Below are positions 36,159 to 46,682 of a DNA stretch of 64,000 bases, one piece after another. Source of the DNA: Planctomycetota bacterium (GTDB lineage Bacteria; Planctomycetota; GCA-002687715; DRQF01); the NCBI GenBank assembly GCA_020639295.1, contig JACKGY010000007.1, positions 248,001 to 312,000 on the forward strand, read 5' to 3'. The notes beneath the pieces were generated by a model. It was not told the DNA's origin. It saw nothing but the letters and a program-made list of their open reading frames with translations, and made no database searches. The stretch's first letter is position 1. Each line of letters begins with the position of its first letter. A program made the position numbers and the translations under genes.

Positions 36159-38195
36159 TCAGTTCACCGTGAGTTCGATGGCGTTACCGATCACGAGGAG
36201 GCCGGTGGCCGGGTCGCGGAGGACGGCCTGGAAGGTGGTGAGGGGTCCTGGCGGCAGGGGCGGCGTCGTCAGGCCGAAGCTCGACTGGCCGCTGGGACCG
36301 GTGACGAAGAAGCCATTGAGGCCGCCGGGCTGGTTGCCGTCGAAGACGATGCCGATGCCGATCGGGATGCCCGTCGTCGGGTCGACCGGCCCGCCGACGT
36401 CGAGCTGGCCGATGCCCGGGAAGGTGGCGGCCACCGGGTTCAAGGGGCCGTTGACCAGGAGGATCGGCTGCGCCGCCCCACCCTCGAAGGAGAAGACCAG
36501 GGGCCCGCCCGGCGTCACCGACGCGAAATAGGGACCGGCCTCGCCGTAGGCGGGGACGTTCATGCCGACGTTCATCGCGTTGTTGAGATCGAAGACTGCA
36601 AGGCCAGGCTGGGGCGCCTGGCCGTTGCCGACCGGGTGATCGGTCAGGAGGAGGTCGTCCACGTAGACCGAATTCGCGGTCATGCCAGGAATCGACGGAG
36701 CGACTCTCAACCGGATGTTCACCACCTGGCCTGCGAAAGCGGAGAGATCCACCTGTTGGTCGACCCAGTTTGGTCCGAGGCTCCCCAACGGACCGAGCAC
36801 ATCGAAGGTGATCACGTCGCCCGGCTGACTGACCACATCGAGACTGAAATTGCTGATATTCGAACCAGACACTGTGCCGTTGCTCAGGATGCGAAACCGC
36901 AGCCTGGGGTTCGATACGCCCCGAAGGTCGAGGAGCGGGCTGCGAGTCGCAATGTAGTTCGGCGAGTTCCAAGCGACTCCTGTCGCTGCCGCGTAGTCTC
37001 CAGGGGCAGATAGGCTATCGCTGAATCCCCAGACGTCGCTAACCCCACTACCACCGGGCTCGTTCTCCTGCTGCCAGCGCGGCATGCGATCGACAATCGC
37101 GGCGCTGTTGCCCGGGAAGTCATCGAAGTCCTCGCTCCAAGGGAAGACATTGATGAGAAACCCGTTGTCACCGCCGAAGTCGCGGCTGCGCGCATCGTTG
37201 CCCGGGTTCTGATCGCCCGCGAGCTGCGCCGACACGGTAATGGTCTGCGGCCCGAGCGCCGAGAGATCGGCTGTCGCGGCGAAGGTGAAGGCGAGGCGGT
37301 CGCCCGGGGTCAGGGACTGGGGGAGGCTCAAGACCTCGCTGACGGCGGTGCCACCGTTCACCGAGAAGCTCATCATGACCGCCCCTCCGGCCGCAATCGT
37401 CGCCGTACCGACGTTCATGATCTCGCAGCTCACCGCCTCCGCGGCCCCGAAGATCGCGGTCACGGGCGGCACGAGGACCGGGCTCGTGACCGCGCTCACC
37501 AGAAGATCGCTGGCGGCCGCGGCGAGTTCCGTGTTCATCCCGGCCAGGATCTCGGCCCGCGACAGCGCCCGGTCCCAGATCCGGAACTCGTCCAGCAGGC
37601 AATCCACCTTGGCGGGAAAGCGAAAGTAGCCAGGTGACACGCCGACGAGATCGGTCGATCCCGTTGGCAACCAGGGCATACCCGGCTGGCCGTTCACATA
37701 GGGCCGCATGGTGCCCTCCACGGTGTCGTTCACGATCGCGACATGCACCCAGGCATTGGTGATGGCGGCGTCCTCGATCACGAGCTCGCCGAAGGAACCG
37801 AGAAGCCGTAGATCCTGGGGGCCGACGGTGGTGTTCCCGGCGATCTTGAGGTCGAATCCCCCGGCCGAGAGATCGGAGAACAGGCTCTTGTTGCTCGAAG
37901 ACGCGGACTGCTTGAACCAGAACTCGATGGTCCAGTCCCCGGTGACCGCAAGGGGCGCCTGGAGCGAGCAGATCGGCGCCCCGCTGTACTGCACTAAACA
38001 GAAGGGGCCGAGCGCAGAGCCCCACCAGAAACCGTTGTTGGCCGATGACAGAACCGGGCTCACCCCCGGCATCCCCAGGAGGGAGTCGTCCGCGGTCACC
38101 ACCCCGCTCCCCTCGTTGAACTTGAGGTAGAGTCGCTCCGGCACCTGCGCCTCAATCAGCGCCGACAGCAACAGAAGGACCGATAGCGTTCGCAC
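36159..38195 (-). CDS. Large secreted LamG-like/CARDB/MAM-like protein
   Basis: 678 residues from a GTG (VRTLSVLLLLSALIEAQ signal) preceded by GAGGAAAA. Domain order: a concanavalin/LamG-like domain (WTIEFWFKQSASSSNKSLF, TNAWVHVAIVNDTVEGTMRP, LLDEFRIWDRALSRAEI; residues about 20-215), a CARDB-like segment (LPQSLTPGDRLAFTFAATAD), a MAM-like jelly roll (FPWSEDFDDFPGN to VYVDDLLLTDHP) and a C-terminal module (NGPLNPVAATFPGIGQLDVG, ending IGNAIELTVN). The LamG part suggests glycan binding. Bases around 36,700-37,060 are less GC-rich than the rest of the gene, a possible recombination patch. First gene of a coupled pair. Confidence 0.8.
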   Translation of the reverse strand: MRTLSVLLLLSALIEAQVPERLYLKFNEGSGVVTADDSLLGMPGVSPVLSSANNGFWWGSALGPFCLVQYSGAPICSLQAPLAVTGDWTIEFWFKQSASSSNKSLFSDLSAGGFDLKIAGNTTVGPQDLRLLGSFGELVIEDAAITNAWVHVAIVNDTVEGTMRPYVNGQPGMPWLPTGSTDLVGVSPGYFRFPAKVDCLLDEFRIWDRALSRAEILAGMNTELAAAASDLLVSAVTSPVLVPPVTAIFGAAEAVSCEIMNVGTATIAAGGAVMMSFSVNGGTAVSEVLSLPQSLTPGDRLAFTFAATADLSALGPQTITVSAQLAGDQNPGNDARSRDFGGDNGFLINVFPWSEDFDDFPGNSAAIVDRMPRWQQENEPGGSGVSDVWGFSDSLSAPGDYAAATGVAWNSPNYIATRSPLLDLRGVSNPRLRFRILSNGTVSGSNISNFSLDVVSQPGDVITFDVLGPLGSLGPNWVDQQVDLSAFAGQVVNIRLRVAPSIPGMTANSVYVDDLLLTDHPVGNGQAPQPGLAVFDLNNAMNVGMNVPAYGEAGPYFASVTPGGPLVFSFEGGAAQPILLVNGPLNPVAATFPGIGQLDVGGPVDPTTGIPIGIGIVFDGNQPGGLNGFFVTGPSGQSSFGLTTPPLPPGPLTTFQAVLRDPATGLLVIGNAIELTVN

Positions 38196-38591
38196 CTGGT
38201 TTTCCTCGCCCGGGCCAGAGATCCGAGGTCGAGGCTACCACGGCCCCAAGGCCGTCGTCGCGGACGAATCCGGGGCAAAACGGCGCAGGGCCCAGCGGGC
38301 GCAGGGGTCCGATTCGCCCCACCCTTCCCCCCGACGCCACTCGATCCGGTTCGCTCGCCCATCACGGGAAGCGAGGACCGGTGACTCCACGGGCAGAAAG
38401 CCGCATCGGTCGAAATCGCGCGGAGCGCCCGGACGATGCCGAGGCATCGCCCGGTCCGGAAACGTCGGCACGTCGACCAACGCACCATCGTGGCCGATGG
38501 ATTCGCCAAGGCCGGCGTCCCGCTTCGGGAACCAGCAGCCGCAATCGCGACGAGCGGAACGCGGGAGTGGACACGGCCGCGGAGGCTCCGC
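38196..38591. other. Gene-free stretch with a shared 26-bp palindrome
   Basis: Contains the palindrome at 38429-38454, related to one at 63159. No gene is supported in either strand. Confidence 0.5.
38429..38454. repeat. Interspersed palindrome, copy 1
   Basis: CCGGACGATGCC-GA-GGCATCGCCCGG, arms matching at 11 of 12. The reverse complement of 63159-63183 is the same at about 24 positions. This is typical of a REP-like element. Confidence 0.6.
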
Positions 38592-38915
38592 TCAGTAGTG
38601 ACGTAGCGCCCAGCCCCATTTCTCGGCGTTCTCCACCCGGAAGACCTGTCCGATGTCCTCGTCGTTGCCGGTCCAGGTGGTCAGGCAGGCCGCCAGCGCG
38701 AGGAGACGATCCGGTTGCGTCATCGCCTTCCTCTTGATGGTGCTCGTGTCCTGCAGGAAGTCGTCGTACGGAGGCACGAGCGAAGTCGGCACCGCCGGAG
38801 GAGTGGTTCCAGCCCCGCCCGACGCCATCGCCTTCTTCTTCGTGGCTTTCTTCGTCGCCTTCTTGGTGGCCTTCTTCGTCGCCTTCTTCTTGCTCGCCTT
38901 CTTCTTCGCCGCCAT
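38592..38915 (-). CDS. Small protein with lysine-rich AKKAT repeats and a conserved-looking C-terminal domain
   Basis: 107 residues. Residues 2-28 are AAKKKASKKKATKKATKKAT and a similar continuation, a histone-H1-like or HU-tail-like basic repeat able to bind nucleic acid or polyanions. A short Pro/Gly linker is followed by a helical region (DDFLQDTSTIKRKAMTQPDR, LLALAACLTTWTGNDEDIGQ, VFRVENAEKWGWALRHY). The start has GGAGAGGGACCCGAC. It is 43 bp downstream of the lipoprotein gene in the same direction, so they are likely cotranscribed. I do not recognise the C-terminal domain. No signal peptide, so probably cytoplasmic despite its lipoprotein partner. Confidence 0.65.
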   Translation of the reverse strand: MAAKKKASKKKATKKATKKATKKATKKKAMASGGAGTTPPAVPTSLVPPYDDFLQDTSTIKRKAMTQPDRLLALAACLTTWTGNDEDIGQVFRVENAEKWGWALRHY

Positions 38916-38958
38916 GTCGGGTCCCTCTCCTTCGACCTCGTTCAGCCGCATTCCATCC

Positions 38959-40857
38959 TCAGCGCGACACCCAGAAGCGCTGCAGTCGACGCGTCGCCCT
39001 CTTGAAGGCCTGGTCTTCCTCGGGACTCGGGCGGAGCCGGTCGACGAGCCGCCTGATCTCCTCGGTCGTCTTGACCTTGTCCGCGACCTTCAAGCTACCC
39101 TTGTCGGCCAGGGTCTGGTCGAGCTTCGAGATCACTCTCGAGCGCTCGTCCCGATAGGCAAGGTAGCCGGCGAAGTCGTATCGACCGGGTTCGTAGATCT
39201 TGATCTCGTCGTCTCGATGCCGATAGGCCATGGCGGGCATGAAGCGAGCCATCCCGTCGACGTCGGCCTTGATCGCCCCGGCCTCACGATCGTCGGCGGC
39301 GGCCGAGGTCTCGATGGCGCCATAGAGGCTCGCCAAGGCCGCGGTCTCGTAGATCGCCGCATCTCCGCCCTCGAAGATCACCTGGCCGTCGATCGAGTCC
39401 TGCAGGCGCGAGTAGGTCGGAATCGGCGGTCCCAGCTCACCATCGACTCCGATCGGAACGTCGAAGCCGAGGTAACCGACGACGAGCGGAGATTCGAAGG
39501 TCTCGGTCATCGAGACCGAACGCGTCGACGCCGCGCTGAAGCGGAAGCTCCCTCCCGGAGCCAGGCTCTCGAGACGCCGGAGAGCCGAGGCGGCGACGTC
39601 GGCCTTGCCGGCGGCATCCTGCACGGTCTTGCCCTTGCCCTTCGCGTAGGCATCCTTCTTGGCCGTGAGAGCGTCGTCCTTGTCCTTGACGTCCTTCTCG
39701 GCCACGTCGACCTCATCCTTCGCCGTCTTGATGGCGACTTCGTCTCGGGGTTCCTGGGCCTCGAGTTGCGCGAGCGCGTCCTTTCTGGCCGCGAGCTTCT
39801 TCCTCGCCTCCGCGAGTGCGGCTTCGTCGGCCGCGATCGCCTTGCGGTCGGACTCGCCTTCGGCGAGGGCCTTCTCCAGTTCCTTGCGGCTCGCCTCGTC
39901 GTCCGCCTTGGCCTTCGCGAGTTGTTCGTCCTCGGCCTGCTTGCGCGCGGCCAGCCGCTGCGCCAGCTCTGCGTTCGAGAGCGACGGATCGATCGGCCCA
40001 CCGCTCGAGGCGCCGCCGAGCCCGCCCATGGCATTCAGACGCTGAAGCCCACGTAGGTAGTTCTCCTGACCGGCCCGCATGGTGTCGTCGGTTCCCGTCG
40101 GCGTCATCGGAACGAAGAGCTCCACCGGGCGTGGCGCTCCCGCGTCGGCACCGGCCCCGAAGGAGCGGGCGTCGTTCAGCTGGACGTCGATGGCCCCGAG
40201 CAGGTAGACGCGGGTGACGACACGAAGATAGTTGCGGGCGCTCTCTCCGGGCTCCACGCCGAAGTTCGCCAGCAGTCGACGGCGCTCCTTGTTGGCCAGA
40301 GACCACCTCTTGAGCTGATGGTAGAGCGACTCGCCGTCGACGCCGATCGTGCGCGCGTCTTTCAGGCTGATCGAGCCGTTGGCCGACTTGGTGCCGAGGA
40401 TGCTGAGGCCGACCGGGACCCCCGAGACCGGCAGCGCCAGGTTGAGGCCACCGGCCTGCGTGGCACTGAATGCATAGGTCGGGAAAGCGGCGGCGGGGGC
40501 GGCCTCCCAGGCCGACTTCATCCAGTCCTTGGGCAGGATCGGCTGCGCGTTCTGCTCGAGGAAGGAGTGGTCGTAGAAGGGAACGTACTGCCCGGGATCC
40601 AGGCGGGCGAGATGATTGTCGAGCGGCAGGAAGCCGTCCTGCTTGTAGGCATCCTGCTGCTTGTCGATCGGAGTCTGGACCAGGAACACGTCGCCGGGCT
40701 GTATGTCCTCGGTCAGCGGGTAGACGGCAATCACCTGGCTGGCGCGGATGGTCTCGCACCAGTCCTTGGCAACACGCTGGAGTTGCTCCCTGCGGTTCGT
40801 CCCGCAGCTGGTGACGGCCACCGCGACGATGATGGCAGCGATGAGTTTCCGGTACAT
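38959..40857 (-). CDS. Large coiled-coil lipoprotein of unknown function
   Basis: 632 residues. The lipobox VTSC places the lipidated Cys at 18 (IIVAVAVTSCGTN). An N-terminal globular domain (about 20-290: SQVIAVYPLTEDIQPGDVFL, LDPGQYVPFYDHSFLEQ, SGVPVGLSILGTKSANGSI, RVYLLGAIDVQLNDARSFG) is followed by a long Glu/Lys/Ala coiled coil (about 320-440: RLAARKQAEDEQLAKAKADD and onward). A C-terminal globular domain (about 440-632: TETFESPLVVGYLGFDVPIG, YEPGRYDFAGYLAY) completes it. AGAGAGGAATC precedes the ATG. Attachment to a membrane, with the coiled coil reaching across the periplasm, is inferred. No family is recognised; its only close neighbour is the lysine-repeat gene downstream. Confidence 0.75.
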   Translation of the reverse strand: MYRKLIAAIIVAVAVTSCGTNRREQLQRVAKDWCETIRASQVIAVYPLTEDIQPGDVFLVQTPIDKQQDAYKQDGFLPLDNHLARLDPGQYVPFYDHSFLEQNAQPILPKDWMKSAWEAAPAAAFPTYAFSATQAGGLNLALPVSGVPVGLSILGTKSANGSISLKDARTIGVDGESLYHQLKRWSLANKERRRLLANFGVEPGESARNYLRVVTRVYLLGAIDVQLNDARSFGAGADAGAPRPVELFVPMTPTGTDDTMRAGQENYLRGLQRLNAMGGLGGASSGGPIDPSLSNAELAQRLAARKQAEDEQLAKAKADDEASRKELEKALAEGESDRKAIAADEAALAEARKKLAARKDALAQLEAQEPRDEVAIKTAKDEVDVAEKDVKDKDDALTAKKDAYAKGKGKTVQDAAGKADVAASALRRLESLAPGGSFRFSAASTRSVSMTETFESPLVVGYLGFDVPIGVDGELGPPIPTYSRLQDSIDGQVIFEGGDAAIYETAALASLYGAIETSAAADDREAGAIKADVDGMARFMPAMAYRHRDDEIKIYEPGRYDFAGYLAYRDERSRVISKLDQTLADKGSLKVADKVKTTEEIRRLVDRLRPSPEEDQAFKRATRRLQRFWVSR

Positions 40858-41039
40858 GATTCCTCTCTTCGTTCGATGTCGACGCCTGCCCCCGCGGCCG
40901 ATCGTAGGGGTCCCGCCGCTGTTCGGTCAAGGCACGAGTCTCATTTCGGAACAAGGCGAAGCCGACTTCCCGACCACTCCCACGCGGAGGCCACGACGAT
41001 GGCCTGAGCCGAGATCGCAAGGCTCGGGCGGTGCCCCGG

Positions 41040-41789
41040 TCAGTCGGTGTCCGCGAAGACCAGGCGGATGCCGAGCAGGAGGCTCAGCCCGAGGACCAGG
41101 AAGGCCAGGTGCAGGAGGGCCCGGCGCGGGGTCGACTCGACCTTGATGATCGGGATCAGGTCGGCGGCGGCGACGTAGATGAAGTTGCCGGCGGCGAAGG
41201 CCAGGAGGAGGCGCAGGTCGGCGCGCCAGGACACTACCCAGGCGACCAGGCCGCCCAGCGGGAAGGTGAGCGCCGAGAGGAAGTTGTAGAGGAGCGCGCG
41301 ACCGCGGCCGAGTCCGGCCTGCACCAGCACGCCGAAGTCGCCGAGTTCCTGGGGCAGCTCGTGGGCGGCCGCCGCGATGAAGGCGCCGATCCCGAGCCGG
41401 TGGTCGATGATGAAGGCCTCGGCGATGGCCAGGCCACCGACGAAGTTGTGCAGACCGTCCGCGATCAGGATGAGCGGAGCCATCGGGGTCACGCCGTGCG
41501 CGCAAGTCGGGTCGTGACAGTGGTGCCAGTGGAGGAACTGCTCCAGACCGAGGAAGCCGGTGAAGCCGAGCGCGAGCCAGATCCAGGCGGCGATGCCGGA
41601 CTCCCCCGCCAGAGCCGCCGGCATCATGTGGAAGAAGGCCCCGCCGAGCAGCGAGCCCGCGGCCAGGGCGACTAGCGGCAGGAGGAGGCGCTCCTGGAGC
41701 CGGGCGCTCATCACCAGGCTCAGGCTGCCGCTGAGCGCCAAGAGGCTCATCAGGATCCCGGATCCGAGAATCCAGAGCAGGTCGTCCAC
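41040..41789 (-). CDS. ZIP-family divalent metal transporter
   Basis: 249 residues from a GTG with GGAGCCAAG before it. Eight hydrophobic segments. The metal-path motifs of ZIP helices 4 and 5 are present: ADGLHNFVGGLAIAEAF and AAAAHELPQELGDFGVLVQA. A His-rich stretch between helices 3 and 4 (FLHWHHCHDPTCAHG) is a typical metal-binding loop. The subgroup resembles the bacterial GufA/ZIP11-like proteins. The family imports Zn2+ and sometimes Fe2+ or Mn2+ into the cytoplasm. A longer upstream frame is not supported. No regulatory site is seen nearby. Confidence 0.88.
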   Translation of the reverse strand: MDDLLWILGSGILMSLLALSGSLSLVMSARLQERLLLPLVALAAGSLLGGAFFHMMPAALAGESGIAAWIWLALGFTGFLGLEQFLHWHHCHDPTCAHGVTPMAPLILIADGLHNFVGGLAIAEAFIIDHRLGIGAFIAAAAHELPQELGDFGVLVQAGLGRGRALLYNFLSALTFPLGGLVAWVVSWRADLRLLLAFAAGNFIYVAAADLIPIIKVESTPRRALLHLAFLVLGLSLLLGIRLVFADTD

Positions 41790-42037
41790 CTTGGCTCCGA
41801 TCCGGCCGGCCGCGTGACCGGCCGGTGGTCGGGAACGCAAGCCCGGTGCCAATCCGGGGCCTTGTCGACTCCCACACAAAGGGAATGAAAATGTCTACTT
41901 CAAGACACAAACTGAGCTATCCGAAGAATGGGTTGCCAGTTTGAGTTTCTGAGATTTTCAGGCCCAGGTGGCCACGAACCCGGTGACGACGCTTCCCCGT
42001 CTCCCCCCCGGTTCGCGGTCGGACTCTCGGGGTCCGC

Positions 42038-43318
<1,281 letters not shown>

Positions 43319-43333
<15 letters not shown>

Positions 43334-46231
43334 AGACCGCCTCTCGGCGGCGAGTTCGAGGGCGAGCGTCCTGATGCGCTCGGCCTGCGGGTCGTCCGGT
43401 CCGGGAACGAGCAGCCGGTCCGGCTCGAGACCGCGCGCGAGGAACCGTCGCCCGACCGCTTCGATGACGGCGAGACGCACCGAGCGCTGGTCCGAGTCGA
43501 GGGGGCACTCGGTCGCGGCAGCCACGATGCGCTCGATCTGCGCCGGCCCCGGCGGCGTCGGGACCGCGGCGAGGAAGGACCCGGCGCCGGCGACGGTGGT
43601 CGTCGTCCGCCAGTCGAGCAGCGTCTCGGGAGGGCTCGACTCACCGGACCAGAGCGTCTCGAGGGCGACCCGGGCCGCGACCCGCTTCTCGGCGCAGGGC
43701 GAGCAGGTCGCCAGCTCGAGCTTGCGCCGAAGGCGCGGATCCGGCCGACCGAGCCGGGCGAGGGCCAGCGCCAGCCGCGCCGAGCCGAGATCGTCGGGCT
43801 CGAGCTGGTCGCCCAGGGCCAGGACCTCGGCGACGCTGAGCGCCTTCAGCCGCTCGAGGAGCCGGGCCGCGGCGATCCGGCGCTCGACCTCGGGCGCCGC
43901 GAGGTTGGTGGTCACGACGCCCTGGAGGCCGGTCTCGTCGCCGGTCTCGAGCCGCCCGAGGCAGTCCATGGCGAGGACGCTCAGGATCGGGCTCGTGTCC
44001 AATGCCGCGCCGAGCAAGGCCGGCCGCAGCGCCGCCGGAATGCGGCGACCTTCCAGGAGGCCGAGCAGCACGGCCACCGGCTGGTCGCGATACTCGCTGG
44101 CGAGGGCGGCCTCGATCCGCTCCTCGTCCTCGACGACCCCGAGCCGCGCGATCTGGTAGGCGGCCAGCGCCGTGGCCTCGGGCCCACCGCCCTCGTCGAG
44201 GAGCCGACGGCGGAGCGCGGCGACGTCGGCCTCGCCCTCGGCCTCGTCGGGGAGACACCAGAGCAGCAGGAACTGGCGATAGTCCGAAGCTCCCGGCTCG
44301 CGCAGGAACGGGAGCGCGGCCCGCGCCGAGGCGTCCAGGTCCCGGCCCGGTTCGCGCAGGCAGGGGGCATCGAGCGCGAGCCGCGCCGGGTCGCCATCCT
44401 CGCCCGCCTCCGTCGCCATCCGGCGCAGGCGATCGAGGAGAGGGGCAAGGGCCGCCTTGCGGGACGGGGCAGCGACCGGCCTCGGCTCGGGCTTCGGCGG
44501 AGACCCGGCCGACCTGCCGATCAGCGCCGCGAGTTTGGCGTCGTCGTCGTAGGCGGCCCAGTCATCGAGCAGATCGCGCAGCGCCGGTGCCGCCTCCAGA
44601 CCTTCGGTCAGCGCCCGCGCCACGACGGTTCGTCGCGCGGCCCCGTCGAGGCCGAGGTAGAGCCGCTCGCGCAACCGGCGGAAGCGCAGCCCGGGGGCGC
44701 GTGTCAGCCTGTGCTCGACGAGTTTCGGCTCACGCCGGGCGATCGCGTCGGCGAGGGTCGTGACCGCGAGCTGGCGCGTGGCGACGATCGCGGTCTCGCC
44801 GGTCGAGCCGTAGGCCAGGGCCGCGTCGAAGAGCATGCGGTCGAGCGCTGCCGCGTGCTCGGCGAGCGCCCGGTACTTCTCGGTCGGCGGATGGCCGGGT
44901 CGGCCGGCGAGAAGCGGCAGCGTCAGCCCCCAGATCTCGCGCGCCGGATCGAATTTGCCGGCCAGCTTGGGGTCGGCGATGGTCGGCTCCTGATCGCCGA
45001 GGCCGACGAAGCGCGCGCGCAGGACCCCGGCGAGTGGCTCGGGCCCGGGCAGAAGCGCGGCCAGGTCGTAGTCGCCCCGCTTCTCCGCCTCACGGAAGGC
45101 CCGCCAGGCGACCTCGAAGGGTGGCTCCTGCGCCAGCTTGCCCTCGAGCAGCTGCTTCGTGGCCTCGCCGCCGAGGAAGCGGGCAACGACCGCGAGCCCT
45201 TCATCGGCCTTCGCCGTCCTGCCGACGCGCCGGTCCGCGCGGACGCGGATGCAGGCCTCGAGCGCGCGCTCGTCCCAATCGACCGTCGTCCAGTCGATCG
45301 GGTCCTCGAGAGGAAGGCCGGCGGCCGCGAGTTCGAGGAGCAGGTCGACGCGCTCCGCCGGCTTCATGGCGCCCGCGCCCGGAACCAGGGCCTCGAGGGT
45401 CGGGGCCTCCTTGGTCAGGCGAAGGACCTCGGCGAGCGCGAAGGTCGCCGCCGCCCCGGCACGCCGATCGAGCAGGAGCCGGGCGAGGTCGTCGATGAGT
45501 TCATTGCCGCCGACCGAGGGCTGACGGTCCGGGACTCGGTCGAGGAGACGCGCGCGATCCGCTTCGGCCCGCAGCAGGCCGCAGGCGAGCAGGGCGCCGA
45601 CGAGCTTCGAACCCCTGCCCGCGTGGACGATGGCGAGCTGATCGGCGACGCGCTTCGCGCCCGGCCGGGCCGTCACCCAGCTGGTCGCGGCGGCGAGCGC
45701 TACCATCTCCTCGCGATCGGCGAAGGCCTGCTCCAGCGCGCTCAGGGCCTCGGCGCGCTGCTGCTCCGCGCGCGCCCGGAAGCCGCCGCGCCCCAGGGCG
45801 AGGGCGGCCTCGAGACGGCTCGCGACGTCGCTGGCCGAGAGCAGGACCTTGGCGATCGCCGGCTCGATGGTGGGCGCGGGCCGCGGCAGGAGTCCGGCGA
45901 TCGCGATCGCCAGCGCCCGTTCGGCCCCGTCGTGGCCGGTGATCCGCGCGAACAGGAAGTCCTGGAGGGCCACGGCGTCGGGATCGGCGACCAGGAGCGC
46001 GGCCAGGACGAGGCGGCGATCGCCGATCACCTTCAGGGCCGCGGTGGCCTCGAGAATGTCGTCGAGATGGGCCGAGAGTTCCCGCGGGAAGGAAGCGGCG
46101 AGGAAGCGCGTGGCTTCGACCGTCCGGTCACCCTTCCGCAGGAGACCGGCGATCTCGCCGGGTGCCTGGCCGGAAGCCCTGCCGGCGACCAGGAACATGA
46201 TCGTGCACAAGAGGATCGGGGACCGCGACAT
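43319..46231 (-). CDS. Secreted HEAT-like repeat protein
   Basis: 970 residues. The signal peptide is MSRSPILLCTIMFLVAGRASG, with GGAAGGAGATGCG before the ATG. The remainder is almost all helix: Leu/Ala/Arg-rich paired helices of about 35-40 residues such as SRLEAALALGRGGFRARAEQ and DEERIEAALASEYRDQPVAV, in the style of HEAT or PBS-lyase-type alpha solenoids. It has few Cys and no catalytic motif, nor the Asn-Ala-Ile ending of the beta proteins. An export-dependent scaffold or binding role is inferred. It converges on the kinase gene and overlaps its 3' end by 15 bp. Confidence 0.7.
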
Positions 46232-46353
46232 CGCATCTCCTTCCGGGCTGGCCCGAGGTTAGCAGACCGGGATGCTCGACCCGAAACGGAAGCGCCTGGA
46301 CCGCGCAGCGCCGGCTGCGCAACCGAAGGGCGTCGATGCGACGGCGAGGAATT

Positions 46354-46438
46354 CTAGGCCAGCCAGCGGCTGGCGCTCCGAGCGGCTGGCGCTCCGAACG
46401 GCTGGTGATCCGGAGCGCCGGCTGCCCAGCCGGCCTAG
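46354..46438. repeat. Palindromic 16-mer-containing repeat, copy 1
   Basis: Bounded by CTAGGCC and GGCCTAG. Inside, three tandem 16-bp units based on CGGCTGGCGCTCCGAG are followed by GAGCGCCGGCTGCCCAGCC. The ends are inverted relative to each other. Confidence 0.65.
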
Positions 46439-46518
46439 ATGCCGATCGCGTTCAATTCGCCGACGACGTCAAGCTCGGCCATCGGCGCAGAGAGACCACG
46501 AACGACGGGCGAAGAAGA

Positions 46519-46600
46519 CTAGGCCAGCCAGCGGCTGGCGCTCCGAACGGCTGGCGCTCCGAGCGGCTGGTGCTCTGGAGCGCCGGCTGCCCAGCCGGCA
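46519..46600. repeat. Palindromic 16-mer-containing repeat, copy 2
   Basis: Same unit order as copy 1, beginning CTAGGCCAGCCAGCGG, with a few substitutions and a right end diverging after CCCAGCCGGC. It lies 80 bp after copy 1. Confidence 0.65.
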
Positions 46601-46626
46601 GGTCCTCCGGCCGCCGGCCGGAAATG

Positions 46627-46658
46627 AACGAGCCGGGCGAGGTGTCGCCCGGCTCGTT
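46627..46658 (-). terminator. Terminator of the S46 peptidase gene
   Basis: A perfect 14-bp stem (AACGAGCCGGGCGA with its complement) with a 4-nt loop, 24 bp after the stop and followed on the minus strand by CATTTCC. Confidence 0.8.
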
Positions 46659-46682
46659 CGGCACTCGGTCTCGCGGGGAAGG

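Larger units (their letters stand above)
46232..46682. other. Intergenic stretch with a duplicated palindromic repeat
   Basis: Holds two copies of an approximately 80-bp repeat (46354-46438, 46519-46600) and the terminator of the peptidase gene. A shorter related piece, GCGCCGGCTGCGC, occurs at 46309-46321. No gene is supported. Confidence 0.55.

Noticed and set aside
38830..38915. Lysine-repeat region as a frameshifted simple-sequence artefact
   Set aside because: The repeat is in frame with a good ribosome site and a non-repetitive downstream domain, so it is kept as a real gene.
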